DNA from: an uncultured Acetatifactor sp. | GTDB lineage: Bacteria > Bacillota > Clostridia > Lachnospirales > Lachnospiraceae | DNA length: 8,254 nucleotides | Reading direction: 5' to 3' | Assembly (NCBI GenBank): GCA_948896875.1 | Contig: CAQUWW010000081.1 | Span: 4,795-13,048, forward strand | Shown: positions 1 through 5,599 of the stretch, in pieces | Layout: every line of letters begins with the position of its first letter | How positions within the stretch are numbered: the stretch's first letter is position 1 | Translations under genes and position numbers: made by a program | Notes under the pieces: model-generated | Database searches by the model: none | The model's input: the letters and a program-made list of their open reading frames with translations, nothing else | Told to the model about the DNA's origin: nothing

Positions 1-170
1 TGTTGCTCCACCGGCACCTCTCCTCCGCAGTTGGGACAAATCGTCAGGGCGTCTGTATGCCCCTCCGCACGTTCTCCGCTTTCCGCGCTCTCACAATAAG
101 GGCAATACATCTCATGGCGCTCCGGACTGTATACAACATTTCCCCCGCAATTTTTACATCGAAAAAACAT
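1..170 (-). CDS. TFIIB-type zinc-ribbon protein, N-terminal part (cut by window edge)
   Basis: Only the first 56 codons are present; the gene runs off the left edge. The visible protein begins MFFRCKNCGGNVVY and has two CxxC knuckles (RCKNCGG and YCPYCES), followed by a further pair starting (ICPNCGGE). This pattern is typical of the TFIIB-type zinc-ribbon proteins that are common and poorly characterised in Lachnospiraceae, so the protein should bind zinc. Its molecular role is unknown. The start is the ATG at 168-170, preceded by a good ribosome binding site (AAGGAAG) with a 7-base gap. It follows the membrane-protein gene at 253-840 on the same strand after an 82-base gap, so the two may be cotranscribed. 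The family call is from memory of similar N-termini and cannot be confirmed without the rest of the gene. Confidence 0.75.
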   Translation of the reverse strand, partial: MFFRCKNCGGNVVYSPERHEMYCPYCESAESGERAEGHTDALTICPNCGGEVPVEQ

Positions 171-252
171 GATCCAACTTCCTTTCTTCGTATGGATACA
201 GTCATATATCCTGCTGCCATCCCCACGATTTTCTGATTTGTTACTTTCTACG

Positions 253-840
253 TCATTGGTCCCTGTCCTGCCTTCGTCCGTCAGTTCCTGATACCGTGCT
301 TCGCTCTTTTTCCCCATATGTCCTCGATACAATATTCCTATATGTCACATAGGGATGTCCCACCGCAAAAAGCACAGCGGACAAAATCAATGGAATATAT
401 CTTAAAGTAATTCCACACAATAGAAACAGGCAGCAGGGCAGGATGGCCAGCGCCCATTTCAGTCTCGCAATACCGGCCACATTCTTCCTTCCTGCCACAA
501 ATACCGCCACAGGTCCTTTCCCCCGGACAAAAGTCTGTACGCCTGCCCTCCGAAAATACAGTCCCCATGCAATCCAATAAGCTGACAAGAGTACCGCACT
601 TCCCACAATATAGCAATAAAAATCTGCCAGCGAAGGAAATCCGAACCCGCTTTCTCCGAAGCAGACAATCATACAGAGCATGGAGCCGTATCGTCCCACC
701 TGTTCTAATATGTTCATCAGCCTGTTCTCACAAAGGTTCTTCTCGCCCTGTCTCTTTAGAGCATACACAATATTGGGAATCAGTAACAGTGTTATAATCA
801 TCCCTCCAAGCACATTGATCCAGCTCCACTGTAAAATCAT
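253..840 (-). CDS. Five-helix integral membrane protein of unknown function
   Basis: A 195-residue hydrophobic protein that I do not recognise as a named family. Hydrophobic stretches suitable for membrane helices lie at about residues 8-28, 48-68, 74-95, 127-147 and 149-165, giving about five spans. There is a basic cytoplasmic-type loop (about 96-126, with RRAG and RKN) and a highly charged C-terminal tail (GEKERS...GRRQDRDQ). No catalytic motif is evident. The ATG at 838-840 has a strong ribosome binding site (GAGGAG, gap about 7). It lies 48 bases downstream of the gene at 889-1416 and 82 bases upstream of the zinc-ribbon gene, all on the minus strand, so the three may form a transcription unit. 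A transport or envelope-sensing role would be speculation. Confidence 0.75.
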   Translation of the reverse strand: MILQWSWINVLGGMIITLLLIPNIVYALKRQGEKNLCENRLMNILEQVGRYGSMLCMIVCFGESGFGFPSLADFYCYIVGSAVLLSAYWIAWGLYFRRAGVQTFVRGKGPVAVFVAGRKNVAGIARLKWALAILPCCLFLLCGITLRYIPLILSAVLFAVGHPYVTYRNIVSRTYGEKERSTVSGTDGRRQDRDQ

Positions 841-878
841 TTCTTATCTCCTCGTAATCTCACTGATTCGCTGTCCGG

Positions 879-896
879 GCAGCTTCCATCAGCTGC
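879..896 (-). other. Small hairpin spanning the stop codon of the 889-1416 gene
   Basis: GCAGCT (879-884) and AGCTGC (891-896) form a perfect 6-bp inverted repeat with a 6-base loop. The stop codon of the upstream gene (889-891) lies at the loop edge. No T-run follows on the minus strand, so it is not a rho-independent terminator. It could be a weak intercistronic structure or chance. Confidence 0.3.
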
Positions 897-1416
897 AAAG
901 CACCACAACTTTAGAGGGTGTTGTCTGGGCGGGAATACTTCTGGTAGAGTTCTCATAAGTAACCACCAGACTATGATTCGCCGGACTTCCATGAAAATAT
1001 TGATTATTTGTAGTCCGAAGATCTACTCTGCCGTCCAGATTCAGCTGCAGCGTCCTGTCTTCATTTACCATCGCCGAATCAAAATATCCCACGCTCACCA
1101 TCCGACCGTTTTTTTCCTGTGCGGCCACCACCGCGCTGTATTGCGGCGGATAAATCAGCGGCGCGGGCGCATCTGCGGCATACCAGAAGGTACAATGCAT
1201 TCCCACGGAAAGAGTGTCAAAATCCACCACATAAGTGGATGGCGTAATCATAAAATTAACCGTATTCCCATCTCTGTCCTCTACGCCGGCCAGCAGGATG
1301 CAGTCATTGGCACGACGATCACCTGCTCTAACGGGAACAAGCTCCACAATAGTCCCGGTAACAAAACCAAATCGATTTCTCCTGAAAGGTGTTCTTTCAG
1401 CAAAAGAAAAATCCAT
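889..1416 (-). CDS. Unknown-function protein with an amine-oxidase-associated type beta domain
   Basis: A 175-residue protein without a signal peptide or membrane segment. It is rich in short alternating hydrophobic runs, as expected for an all-beta fold. Recognisable blocks are GTIVELVP (21-28), NFMITPSTYVV (54-64), PLIYPPQY (86-93) and the C-terminal STRSIPAQTTPSKVVVL (157-173). From memory, the same order of blocks (NF.ι..TY, PLIYPPQY, TRSIPAQTTP) occurs in Clostridia proteins that carry a copper-amine-oxidase-N-like domain. Here it stands alone, with neither an export signal nor that partner domain. The biochemical role is unknown. The ATG at 1414-1416 is preceded by AGGGGAGA with a short gap, which supports the start. 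The next gene downstream starts 48 bases on. The family memory is moderately secure and the function is not. Confidence 0.7.
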   Translation of the reverse strand: MDFSFAERTPFRRNRFGFVTGTIVELVPVRAGDRRANDCILLAGVEDRDGNTVNFMITPSTYVVDFDTLSVGMHCTFWYAADAPAPLIYPPQYSAVVAAQEKNGRMVSVGYFDSAMVNEDRTLQLNLDGRVDLRTTNNQYFHGSPANHSLVVTYENSTRSIPAQTTPSKVVVLCS

Positions 1417-1538
1417 AGTCTCTCCCCTATCTATAAAATATCGTCTACCTATAATAGAAAGCCAATTGGATAATAGAATCTGACCTTTGATTCTATATAT
1501 ATGCTTTTTCCCGAGAACTGTGACTGAACATCTAAAAT
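1417..1538. other. Intergenic region upstream of the 889-1416 gene
   Basis: This AT-rich gap separates the mnmA stop from the next minus-strand gene. A weak minus-strand promoter can be drawn: -35 TTGGCT (1460-1465), 17-bp spacer, -10 GATATT (1437-1442), 4/6 matches each, which would leave a very short leader before the ribosome binding site. No convincing rho-independent terminator for mnmA is visible, so read-through from mnmA is possible. A perfect 8-bp inverted repeat at 1473-1496 is listed separately. Confidence 0.3.
1473..1496. repeat. Perfect 8-bp inverted repeat, possible operator
   Basis: ATAGAATC (1473-1480), 8-base spacer, GATTCTAT (1489-1496). It lies 57 bp upstream of the 889-1416 start and 43 bp beyond the mnmA stop. 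It is AT-rich and followed by no T-run in the minus direction, so a protein-binding dyad is at least as likely as a terminator. No regulator in the window is obviously matched to it. Confidence 0.35.
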
Positions 1539-2651
1539 CTATTCTCTGGTCCCGGTGATTATACCGCCTCCCAGCACATACGCGCCGTCGTAAAAACAGA
1601 TTGACTGCCCGGGTGTCGCCGCACGAACCGGCCTGTCAAAGACAGCCCGCACTCTCTCATCCGCCAGCTTTTCAATTCTGCAAAGTTCTCCTTTATGATT
1701 GTAGCGGATCTTCGCAAGTACTCTCATGGGCTCCCGCAGATCCTCTATCGCCATAAAACTGACTCTGTCACAAAACACTTCCTTCGCAAAAATATCTTCG
1801 TTCTTTCCAATGACCACCTCATTGGTATCCGGCCGAATCTGCGTCACATACACCCGCTCTCCTGCAGCCAGCTCCAGTCCCCTGCGCTGGCCGATGGTAT
1901 AATGGGTGATTCCTTTATGCCGGCCCAGAATCTCACCTCGGGCAGTGACAAAATTGCCGGGGCCCGGAAGCCTTTCTCCCGCCTCCCTTTCAATGAATCC
2001 CGCATAATCATTGTCAGGCACAAAGCAGATTTCCTGACTGTCCGGCTTATGTGCCACCGGCAGCCCGGCCTCCTCTGCCATAGCACGGATCCGAGTCTTC
2101 TCATACTCCCCCACAGGCATCAAGGTATGTGCCAGCTGCTCCTGCGTCAGCTGGTAAAGCGCATAAGTCTGATCCTTTTCCTCCGTCACAGAACGGCATA
2201 GCGCATATCTTCCATTGGGTAGTCTGGTAATTCTGGCATAATGTCCCGTTGCTATATAATCCGCCCCAAGTGCCAGGCTCCGTTTCAACAACGCCTCCCA
2301 TTTCACATAGCGGTTACAGGCAATACAAGGATTCGGCGTCCGCCCCTGCAAATATTCTTCTACAAAATAATCTACCACATGACATTTGAATTCCTGTCTG
2401 AAATTCATGACATAATGGGGAATCCCAATGGTCTCCGCCACTGCCCTGGCATCCTCCACCGCCGGCAGGCCGCAGCAGGAATTCCCTTCCTGTCCCGACG
2501 ATTCCTCCCGATCAGCGCCGTCCTCCTGCCAGGTCCGCATGGTGACTCCTATCACTTCATATCCCTGCTGCTTTAACAGCCAGGCCGCCACGGAAGAATC
2601 CACTCCCCCTGACATGCCGACCACTACTTTCTTTCTGCACAGATCACTCAT
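1539..2651 (-). CDS. mnmA: tRNA-specific 2-thiouridylase MnmA
   Basis: Catalyses ATP-dependent 2-thiolation of the wobble uridine U34 in tRNA-Lys, -Glu and -Gln, using persulfide sulfur from a cysteine desulfurase. Numbered from the chosen start (370 aa, normal family length), the PP-loop ATP-pyrophosphatase motif SGGVDSS is at 14-20. The catalytic cysteine region NPCIACNRYVKW is at 107-118, with the nucleophile probably C112. The partner cysteine is C209 in SQEICFVPDN. TIGQRRGLE (252-260) and the C-terminal beta-barrel follow. I chose the ATG at 2649-2651 because MnmA proteins normally begin a few residues before KKVVVGMSGGVDSS, but its ribosome binding site is weak. In-frame ATGs at 2703-2705 and 2697-2699 overlap the upstream stop, and the latter has AAAAGGA 5 bases ahead, so translation may begin there with 16-18 extra residues. 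The identity is certain; the start is not. Confidence 0.96.
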   Translation of the reverse strand: MSDLCRKKVVVGMSGGVDSSVAAWLLKQQGYEVIGVTMRTWQEDGADREESSGQEGNSCCGLPAVEDARAVAETIGIPHYVMNFRQEFKCHVVDYFVEEYLQGRTPNPCIACNRYVKWEALLKRSLALGADYIATGHYARITRLPNGRYALCRSVTEEKDQTYALYQLTQEQLAHTLMPVGEYEKTRIRAMAEEAGLPVAHKPDSQEICFVPDNDYAGFIEREAGERLPGPGNFVTARGEILGRHKGITHYTIGQRRGLELAAGERVYVTQIRPDTNEVVIGKNEDIFAKEVFCDRVSFMAIEDLREPMRVLAKIRYNHKGELCRIEKLADERVRAVFDRPVRAATPGQSICFYDGAYVLGGGIITGTRE

Positions 2652-2698
2652 CTTCTCGTCACGTCCTTCCGCCTGCCCACCTGTATTCCGCACTGGCA

Positions 2699-3163
2699 TC
2701 AGCATTCCTTTTCCAGGATTCTGGCCGGCTGAGAGACCACGGTGCAGTTATCGGGAACATCCATGCTGACTACCGCTCCCGCACCGATTTTGACCTGGTT
2801 TCCGATTCTGATATCCCCCACAATAACAGCCCCTGCCCCGATCAGACAGTTGTCTCCGATTTTAGGCGCCTTTCTGTCTACCTCGCCGATTGTGACGTTC
2901 TGATAGATCCGACAGTTTTCTCCTATCTCCGCATAGCGGGAAATGAAAATCCCCTGCAGTCCATGAGGCAGCTCCGGTATTCCTTTGATCACAGTATCCG
3001 GTCCAATATATCCGCCGTGTCTATACGCACATCGGCTCAGCATAAAGGTCAGAATGTCATGTGGAATTCCCTTGTCTATTTTCTTCTGCCATCTGTATAA
3101 TCGCCAGAAACGATTTAAATTGATTCCTCTGGAATAATCGATTATTTTTCTTCTGATACTCAT
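2699..3163 (-). CDS. Hexapeptide-repeat (left-handed beta-helix) acetyltransferase, serine acetyltransferase-like
   Basis: A 154-residue enzyme predicted to transfer acetyl from acetyl-CoA to a hydroxyl or amino group. A short helical N-terminus (1-45) precedes hexapeptide repeats: AEIGENC (78-84), IYQNVTIGEV (87-95), PKIGDNCLIGAGAVIVGDIRIG (100-121, given here as a motif block), VKIGAGAVVS (124-133), and a VVSQPARIL cap (142-150). The LPHGLQGIFIS segment (65-75) aligns with the catalytic DHGxGIVI loop of serine acetyltransferases, making H67 the likely active-site base. It lacks the long N-terminal helical domain of classical CysE, so the acceptor may instead be a sugar or envelope component. 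The ATG at 3161-3163 has an AGAGGAG site; a TTG further upstream (3208) is unlikely. Its stop overlaps possible mnmA starts, and it follows the dehydrogenase gene by 94 bases, so cotranscription is likely. Confidence 0.85.
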   Translation of the reverse strand: MSIRRKIIDYSRGINLNRFWRLYRWQKKIDKGIPHDILTFMLSRCAYRHGGYIGPDTVIKGIPELPHGLQGIFISRYAEIGENCRIYQNVTIGEVDRKAPKIGDNCLIGAGAVIVGDIRIGNQVKIGAGAVVSMDVPDNCTVVSQPARILEKEC

Positions 3164-3257
3164 GGTGCTCTCCTCTGGTGCCAGGCACTTGTTCTTCTTC
3201 CTGTTCAAACAGCTGTTCCTGCCAGGCTATTTCTTCCGTTCCATTCTGAATCGTTTG

Positions 3258-4277
3258 TCAGGCTTTTACAACCACCTTCAAAGATTCTCTCCCGGCCTGG
3301 GTCAGAATGGCCTGTTCCAGCTCTGCCACCGGATAGGTATGGGTGATCATTTTGTCAAACACGATCTTATGATGATTGATCAACGCCACCGCCCTGGCAA
3401 AGGTGTCCGGATTGATAAAGGAACCACAGATATGCCATTCCTTCTGATATAGAGAAAACAGAGGCAATTCCACTGTCCTGTCCGGAGATGGCACACTGAA
3501 AAATACAATCCTTGCTCCCTTTCCGGCCACTGTAAACACCTGCTCCACCGCTGCCTTTACCCCGGCACATTCCAGAACCACATCGGCATCCGCTCCAACC
3601 TTCTGCCTGTATGCTTCTCCCGGCGTTTCTTCCAAAGGATTTATCACATAGTCGGCTCCCAGCTCCACCGCCACTTTTCTGCGCATTTCCACCGGCTCAC
3701 TGACACAGACCGTACCTGCGCCGGCCAGCCTGGCCAGCTGCAGCATAATCAGTCCGATGGCTCCGCCGCCTATAATACACACATTGTCTCCCTGTCGAAT
3801 CGCCGCCATCTCAATTCCATGCAGACAGCAGGACAGTGGTTCCGCCATGGCTCCGCACACCAGGTCAATGTCCTCTTCCAGTCTATGGCACTGTGCTTCC
3901 GGAACCGCACAGTATTCGGCAAATCCTCCATCTCTTGTCACACCTACTGCTTCCAAATCTTCACAGAGATTCTTCTTTCCTCCATGGCACATTTTGCATT
4001 TCCCACAATAGATATTGGGATCCACTGCCGCTTTATCTCCTGCTTTCCACCCGCTTACCGCTTTACCGACACTGACTACTGTCCCTGCAAATTCGTGGCC
4101 CAATACTACGGGAGGATGTACTTCTGCAGATCCTTTTTCTCCACCAAAGATATGTACATCTGTTCCACAGACGCCACAGGCTGCCACTCGAAGCAGTATC
4201 TCGTTATCCCTTAACGCCGGAATTGGCCTTTCTTCCACATTAATTTTCCCTTTTCCCTGAAAAACTGCTGCCTTCAT
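3258..4277 (-). CDS. Zinc-dependent medium-chain dehydrogenase (threonine/polyol dehydrogenase-like)
   Basis: A 339-residue NAD(P)-dependent alcohol dehydrogenase of the zinc MDR superfamily. Catalytic-zinc residues are visible as C37 (CGVCGTD), H61/E62 (GHEFAG) and E146 (AEPLSC). Four structural-zinc cysteines are C91, C94, C97 and C105 (CGKCKMCHGG...NLC). The Rossmann signature GGGAIG is at 170-175 with an acidic residue after the second strand (SEP, about 193-195). The VDPNIYCG, GVTRDGGFAEY and GSFINPDTF motifs resemble the threonine-dehydrogenase-like branch, which also includes arabinitol and sorbitol-type enzymes, so the exact substrate is uncertain. The ATG at 4275-4277 matches the family start (MKAAVF) and has AAAGGGAG 9 bases upstream, better than the in-frame ATG at 4319. 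It is the first gene of the leftward unit and diverges from the peroxide operon. Confidence 0.9.
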   Translation of the reverse strand: MKAAVFQGKGKINVEERPIPALRDNEILLRVAACGVCGTDVHIFGGEKGSAEVHPPVVLGHEFAGTVVSVGKAVSGWKAGDKAAVDPNIYCGKCKMCHGGKKNLCEDLEAVGVTRDGGFAEYCAVPEAQCHRLEEDIDLVCGAMAEPLSCCLHGIEMAAIRQGDNVCIIGGGAIGLIMLQLARLAGAGTVCVSEPVEMRRKVAVELGADYVINPLEETPGEAYRQKVGADADVVLECAGVKAAVEQVFTVAGKGARIVFFSVPSPDRTVELPLFSLYQKEWHICGSFINPDTFARAVALINHHKIVFDKMITHTYPVAELEQAILTQAGRESLKVVVKA

Positions 4278-4317
4278 TTTTCCATACTCCCTTTCTCCTG
4301 TCTCTACAGTCATCTCC

Positions 4318-4347
4318 ATCTTACTCTCTCACGGCTGTGCTGGTCAA
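4318..4347 (-). promoter_or_regulatory. Probable promoter of the dehydrogenase operon
   Basis: On the minus strand, -35 TTGACC (4342-4347, 5/6) is followed after 18 bp by -10 TAAGAT (4318-4323, 4/6). This would place the transcript start about 35 bases before the ATG at 4277. It is divergent from the regulator promoter, with the two -35 elements about 35 bp apart. Confidence 0.5.
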
Positions 4348-4381
4348 GTCCCCTGTAGAATATTTATCTCACTTTTTCCTC

Positions 4382-4410
4382 TTGACAAATATTGGAATTC
4401 ATATTAGAAT
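4382..4410 (+). promoter_or_regulatory. Near-consensus sigma-A promoter of the perR-hrb-rbr operon
   Basis: -35 TTGACA (4382-4387, 6/6), 17-bp spacer, -10 TAGAAT (4405-4410, 5/6). The predicted start is near 4417, giving a 60-base leader before the regulator ATG. The first PerR-like box lies on top of the -10. Confidence 0.8.
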
Positions 4411-4438
4411 AATTATAATATTTTTAAAATAATTCTAA
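4404..4438 (+). promoter_or_regulatory. Two tandem PerR/Fur-type operator boxes
   Basis: Box 1 (4404-4418, TTAGAATAATTATAA) differs at one position from the Bacillus PerR box TTATAATnATTATAA. Box 2 (4424-4438, TTAAAATAATTCTAA) differs at two. Their centres are 20 bp apart, about two helical turns, so two dimers could sit on one DNA face. Box 1 overlaps the -10 and box 2 lies just past the predicted start. Together they form a larger dyad (ATTAGAAT at 4403-4410 and ATTCTAAT at 4432-4439). The boxes are seen in the sequence; binding by the adjacent regulator is inferred. Confidence 0.75.
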
Positions 4439-4476
4439 TTATTACTTTGTCTTTCCTGGTAGAAATGGGAGCGTTT

Positions 4477-4854
4477 ATGACAAAATACGAGAAAGAAATA
4501 TTTGACATTATCAATGCCTCTACGGAACATCTCACTGTAGAGCAGTTATTTCAGCAAGTCAGAGAGCGATACCCGAGAGTGGTGCTGGCAACTATATACA
4601 ACAATGTCAACAAGCTCTGGGAAGCCGGCCTCATCCGCAGGATCTCCATAGAGGGCATGCCTGATCGTTACGACCGGCTCAAAAGGCATGATCATCTGGT
4701 CTGTAAAATTTGTGGTAAGCTGGCAGACATTTCCTTCGAAGACCTGACCATTCCCCTTCGCAGGACTTTGGGGGAAGATTTCCTGTATTATGACCTGAAA
4801 GTGGTTTATCTGTGTCCCACCTGTCGAAAAAATAAAAACACTGCGGAACTATAA
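4477..4854 (+). CDS. perR: Fur-family transcriptional repressor, PerR type
   Basis: A 125-residue metal-dependent repressor. An N-terminal winged helix (about 1-70, recognition segment VVLATIYNNVNKL) precedes a metal-binding dimerisation domain. Two structural-zinc CxxC pairs are C76/C79 (CKIC) and C113/C116 (CPTC). By alignment with B. subtilis PerR, the regulatory-metal ligands H37, D85, H91, H93 and D104 correspond here to H18, D66, H71, H73 and D84, so the full peroxide-sensing set appears present. The protein is slightly shorter than typical PerR (about 145 aa), mainly at its N-terminus. The ATG at 4477-4479 is preceded by GGGAG with a short gap; an upstream in-frame ATG at 4447 has no ribosome binding site. 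It heads an operon with two peroxide/oxygen-reducing proteins and carries PerR-like boxes on its own promoter, which supports PerR rather than Fur or Zur. Confidence 0.88.
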   Translation: MTKYEKEIFDIINASTEHLTVEQLFQQVRERYPRVVLATIYNNVNKLWEAGLIRRISIEGMPDRYDRLKRHDHLVCKICGKLADISFEDLTIPLRRTLGEDFLYYDLKVVYLCPTCRKNKNTAEL

Positions 4855-4958
4855 TCAGCAGTCATTCGAACAGGATACAGATACATTTACAGGCACTACT
4901 TTGTGACTGGAAATGTATCTCGGGGACGTATCCTGGAGGATGACTGCGGAACTATAAT
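4840..4958 (+). repeat. 16-bp perfect direct repeats flanking an 87-bp palindromic insert
   Basis: ACTGCGGAACTATAAT occurs at 4840-4855, where it forms the last codons and stop of perR, and again at 4943-4958, just before the hrb ribosome binding site. The 87 bases between them (4856-4942) plus one repeat copy make a 103-bp unit. Removing it would bring the perR stop directly against the GAGGAGG site of hrb, which looks like an ancestral tight spacing. This suggests insertion of a small non-coding element with target duplication, or a local duplication. Confidence 0.7.
4858..4947 (+). other. Long imperfect stem-loop between perR and hrb
   Basis: Nested inverted arms can be traced: GCAGTCAT (4858-4865) with ATGACTGC (4940-4947); CAGGATAC (4871-4878) with GTATCCTG (4928-4935); ATACATTT (4881-4888) with AAATGTAT (4911-4918); CAG (4890-4892) with CTG (4907-4909); CAC (4894-4896) with GTG (4903-4905). 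That is about 30 base pairs, with one asymmetric bulge (2 bases against 9, 4919-4927). It begins 3 bases after the perR stop and ends 11 bases before the hrb Shine-Dalgarno. There is no T-run, so it is not an intrinsic terminator. It may stabilise or process the mRNA, or be a MITE-like palindrome. Confidence 0.75.
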
Positions 4959-4973
4959 GAGGAGGATATCATC

Positions 4974-5594
4974 ATGAACAACAAAGCAATGTACAAACTG
5001 ACCTACGGCCTGTTCGTCTTAACGTCTTCTTTTGATGGAAAAGACAGCGGCTGTATCATCAACACGGCCGGACAGGTAACTTCCGAGCCCAACCGAATCA
5101 GCATCGCAGTGAATAAAGCTAATTTCACTCAGGAGCTGGTACAAAAAAGCGGTAAATTCAACATCTCCATTCTCAGCGAAGCCGCCGACTTCGAGCTGTT
5201 CCGTCACTTTGGCTTTCAGTCGGGGCGCACAGTTGACAAATTTGCCTCCTATACAGACTGCAGCCGCAGTGCAAATGGTCTGTATTACATTACCAGGGGA
5301 ACCAATGGTTATCTCAGCGCTACGGTAGAACAATCCCTGGATCTTGGAAGTCATACACTGTTTATCGCTTCTGTGGATGATATGGAAGTACTGTCGGATG
5401 CAGCTTCGGCTACATATGCTTACTACCAGTCTTCCATCAAACCGAAGCCTGCCAGCCAGACCGCCGCATCCGGGAAAACCGTATGGCGCTGTACAGTATG
5501 CGGTCACATTTATGAAGGAGAGGAACTTCCCTCGGATTATATCTGTCCGTTGTGTAAGCATCCTGCCTCGGACTTTGAGAAGGTAGTTTTATAG
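4974..5594 (+). CDS. hrb: Flavin reductase-rubredoxin fusion (high-molecular-weight rubredoxin, Hrb type)
   Basis: A 206-residue cytoplasmic electron carrier. Residues 1-155 form a flavin reductase-like FMN-binding split-barrel domain (MYKLTYGLFVLTS at 6-18, DSGCIINTAGQVTSEPNRISIAVNK as the flavin-site region 24-48, and GSHTLFIASV 125-134). A short Ala/Ser/Pro linker (156-168) leads to a rubredoxin domain with C173/C176 (CTVC) and C191/C194 (CPLC) as the Fe(SCys)4 ligands. In acetogens, proteins of this layout take electrons from NADH and reduce a diiron flavoprotein oxidase or rubrerythrin for O2/H2O2 removal. The rubredoxin part is the compact form, with 14 residues between the CxxC pairs, like the one in rubrerythrin. 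The ATG is 7 bases after a strong GAGGAGGA site. Its position between perR and rubrerythrin supports a peroxide-reduction chain. Confidence 0.9.
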   Translation: MNNKAMYKLTYGLFVLTSSFDGKDSGCIINTAGQVTSEPNRISIAVNKANFTQELVQKSGKFNISILSEAADFELFRHFGFQSGRTVDKFASYTDCSRSANGLYYITRGTNGYLSATVEQSLDLGSHTLFIASVDDMEVLSDAASATYAYYQSSIKPKPASQTAASGKTVWRCTVCGHIYEGEELPSDYICPLCKHPASDFEKVVL

Positions 5595-5599
5595 ATGAA

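Noticed and set aside
841..888. Possible promoter between the 889-1416 gene and the membrane-protein gene
   Set aside because: No recognisable -35/-10 pair; the short gap and strong ribosome binding site fit cotranscription.
973..1473. Plus-strand ORF of 166 codons opposite the 889-1416 gene
   Set aside because: No ribosome binding site, and a composition typical of an antisense shadow; the minus-strand frame has conserved blocks and a good start site.
1695..2201. Plus-strand ORF of 168 codons opposite mnmA
   Set aside because: Antisense shadow of a highly conserved enzyme gene.
3164..3257. Glu/Gln-rich open frame directly after the dehydrogenase UGA stop, in frame with it
   Set aside because: It could suggest stop read-through, but the dehydrogenase is already full length, there is no recoding structure I can identify, and the frame carries no known motif. 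Most likely ordinary spacer sequence.
5019..5561. Minus-strand ORF of 180 codons opposite hrb
   Set aside because: Antisense shadow; the plus strand has clear flavin-reductase and rubredoxin motifs.
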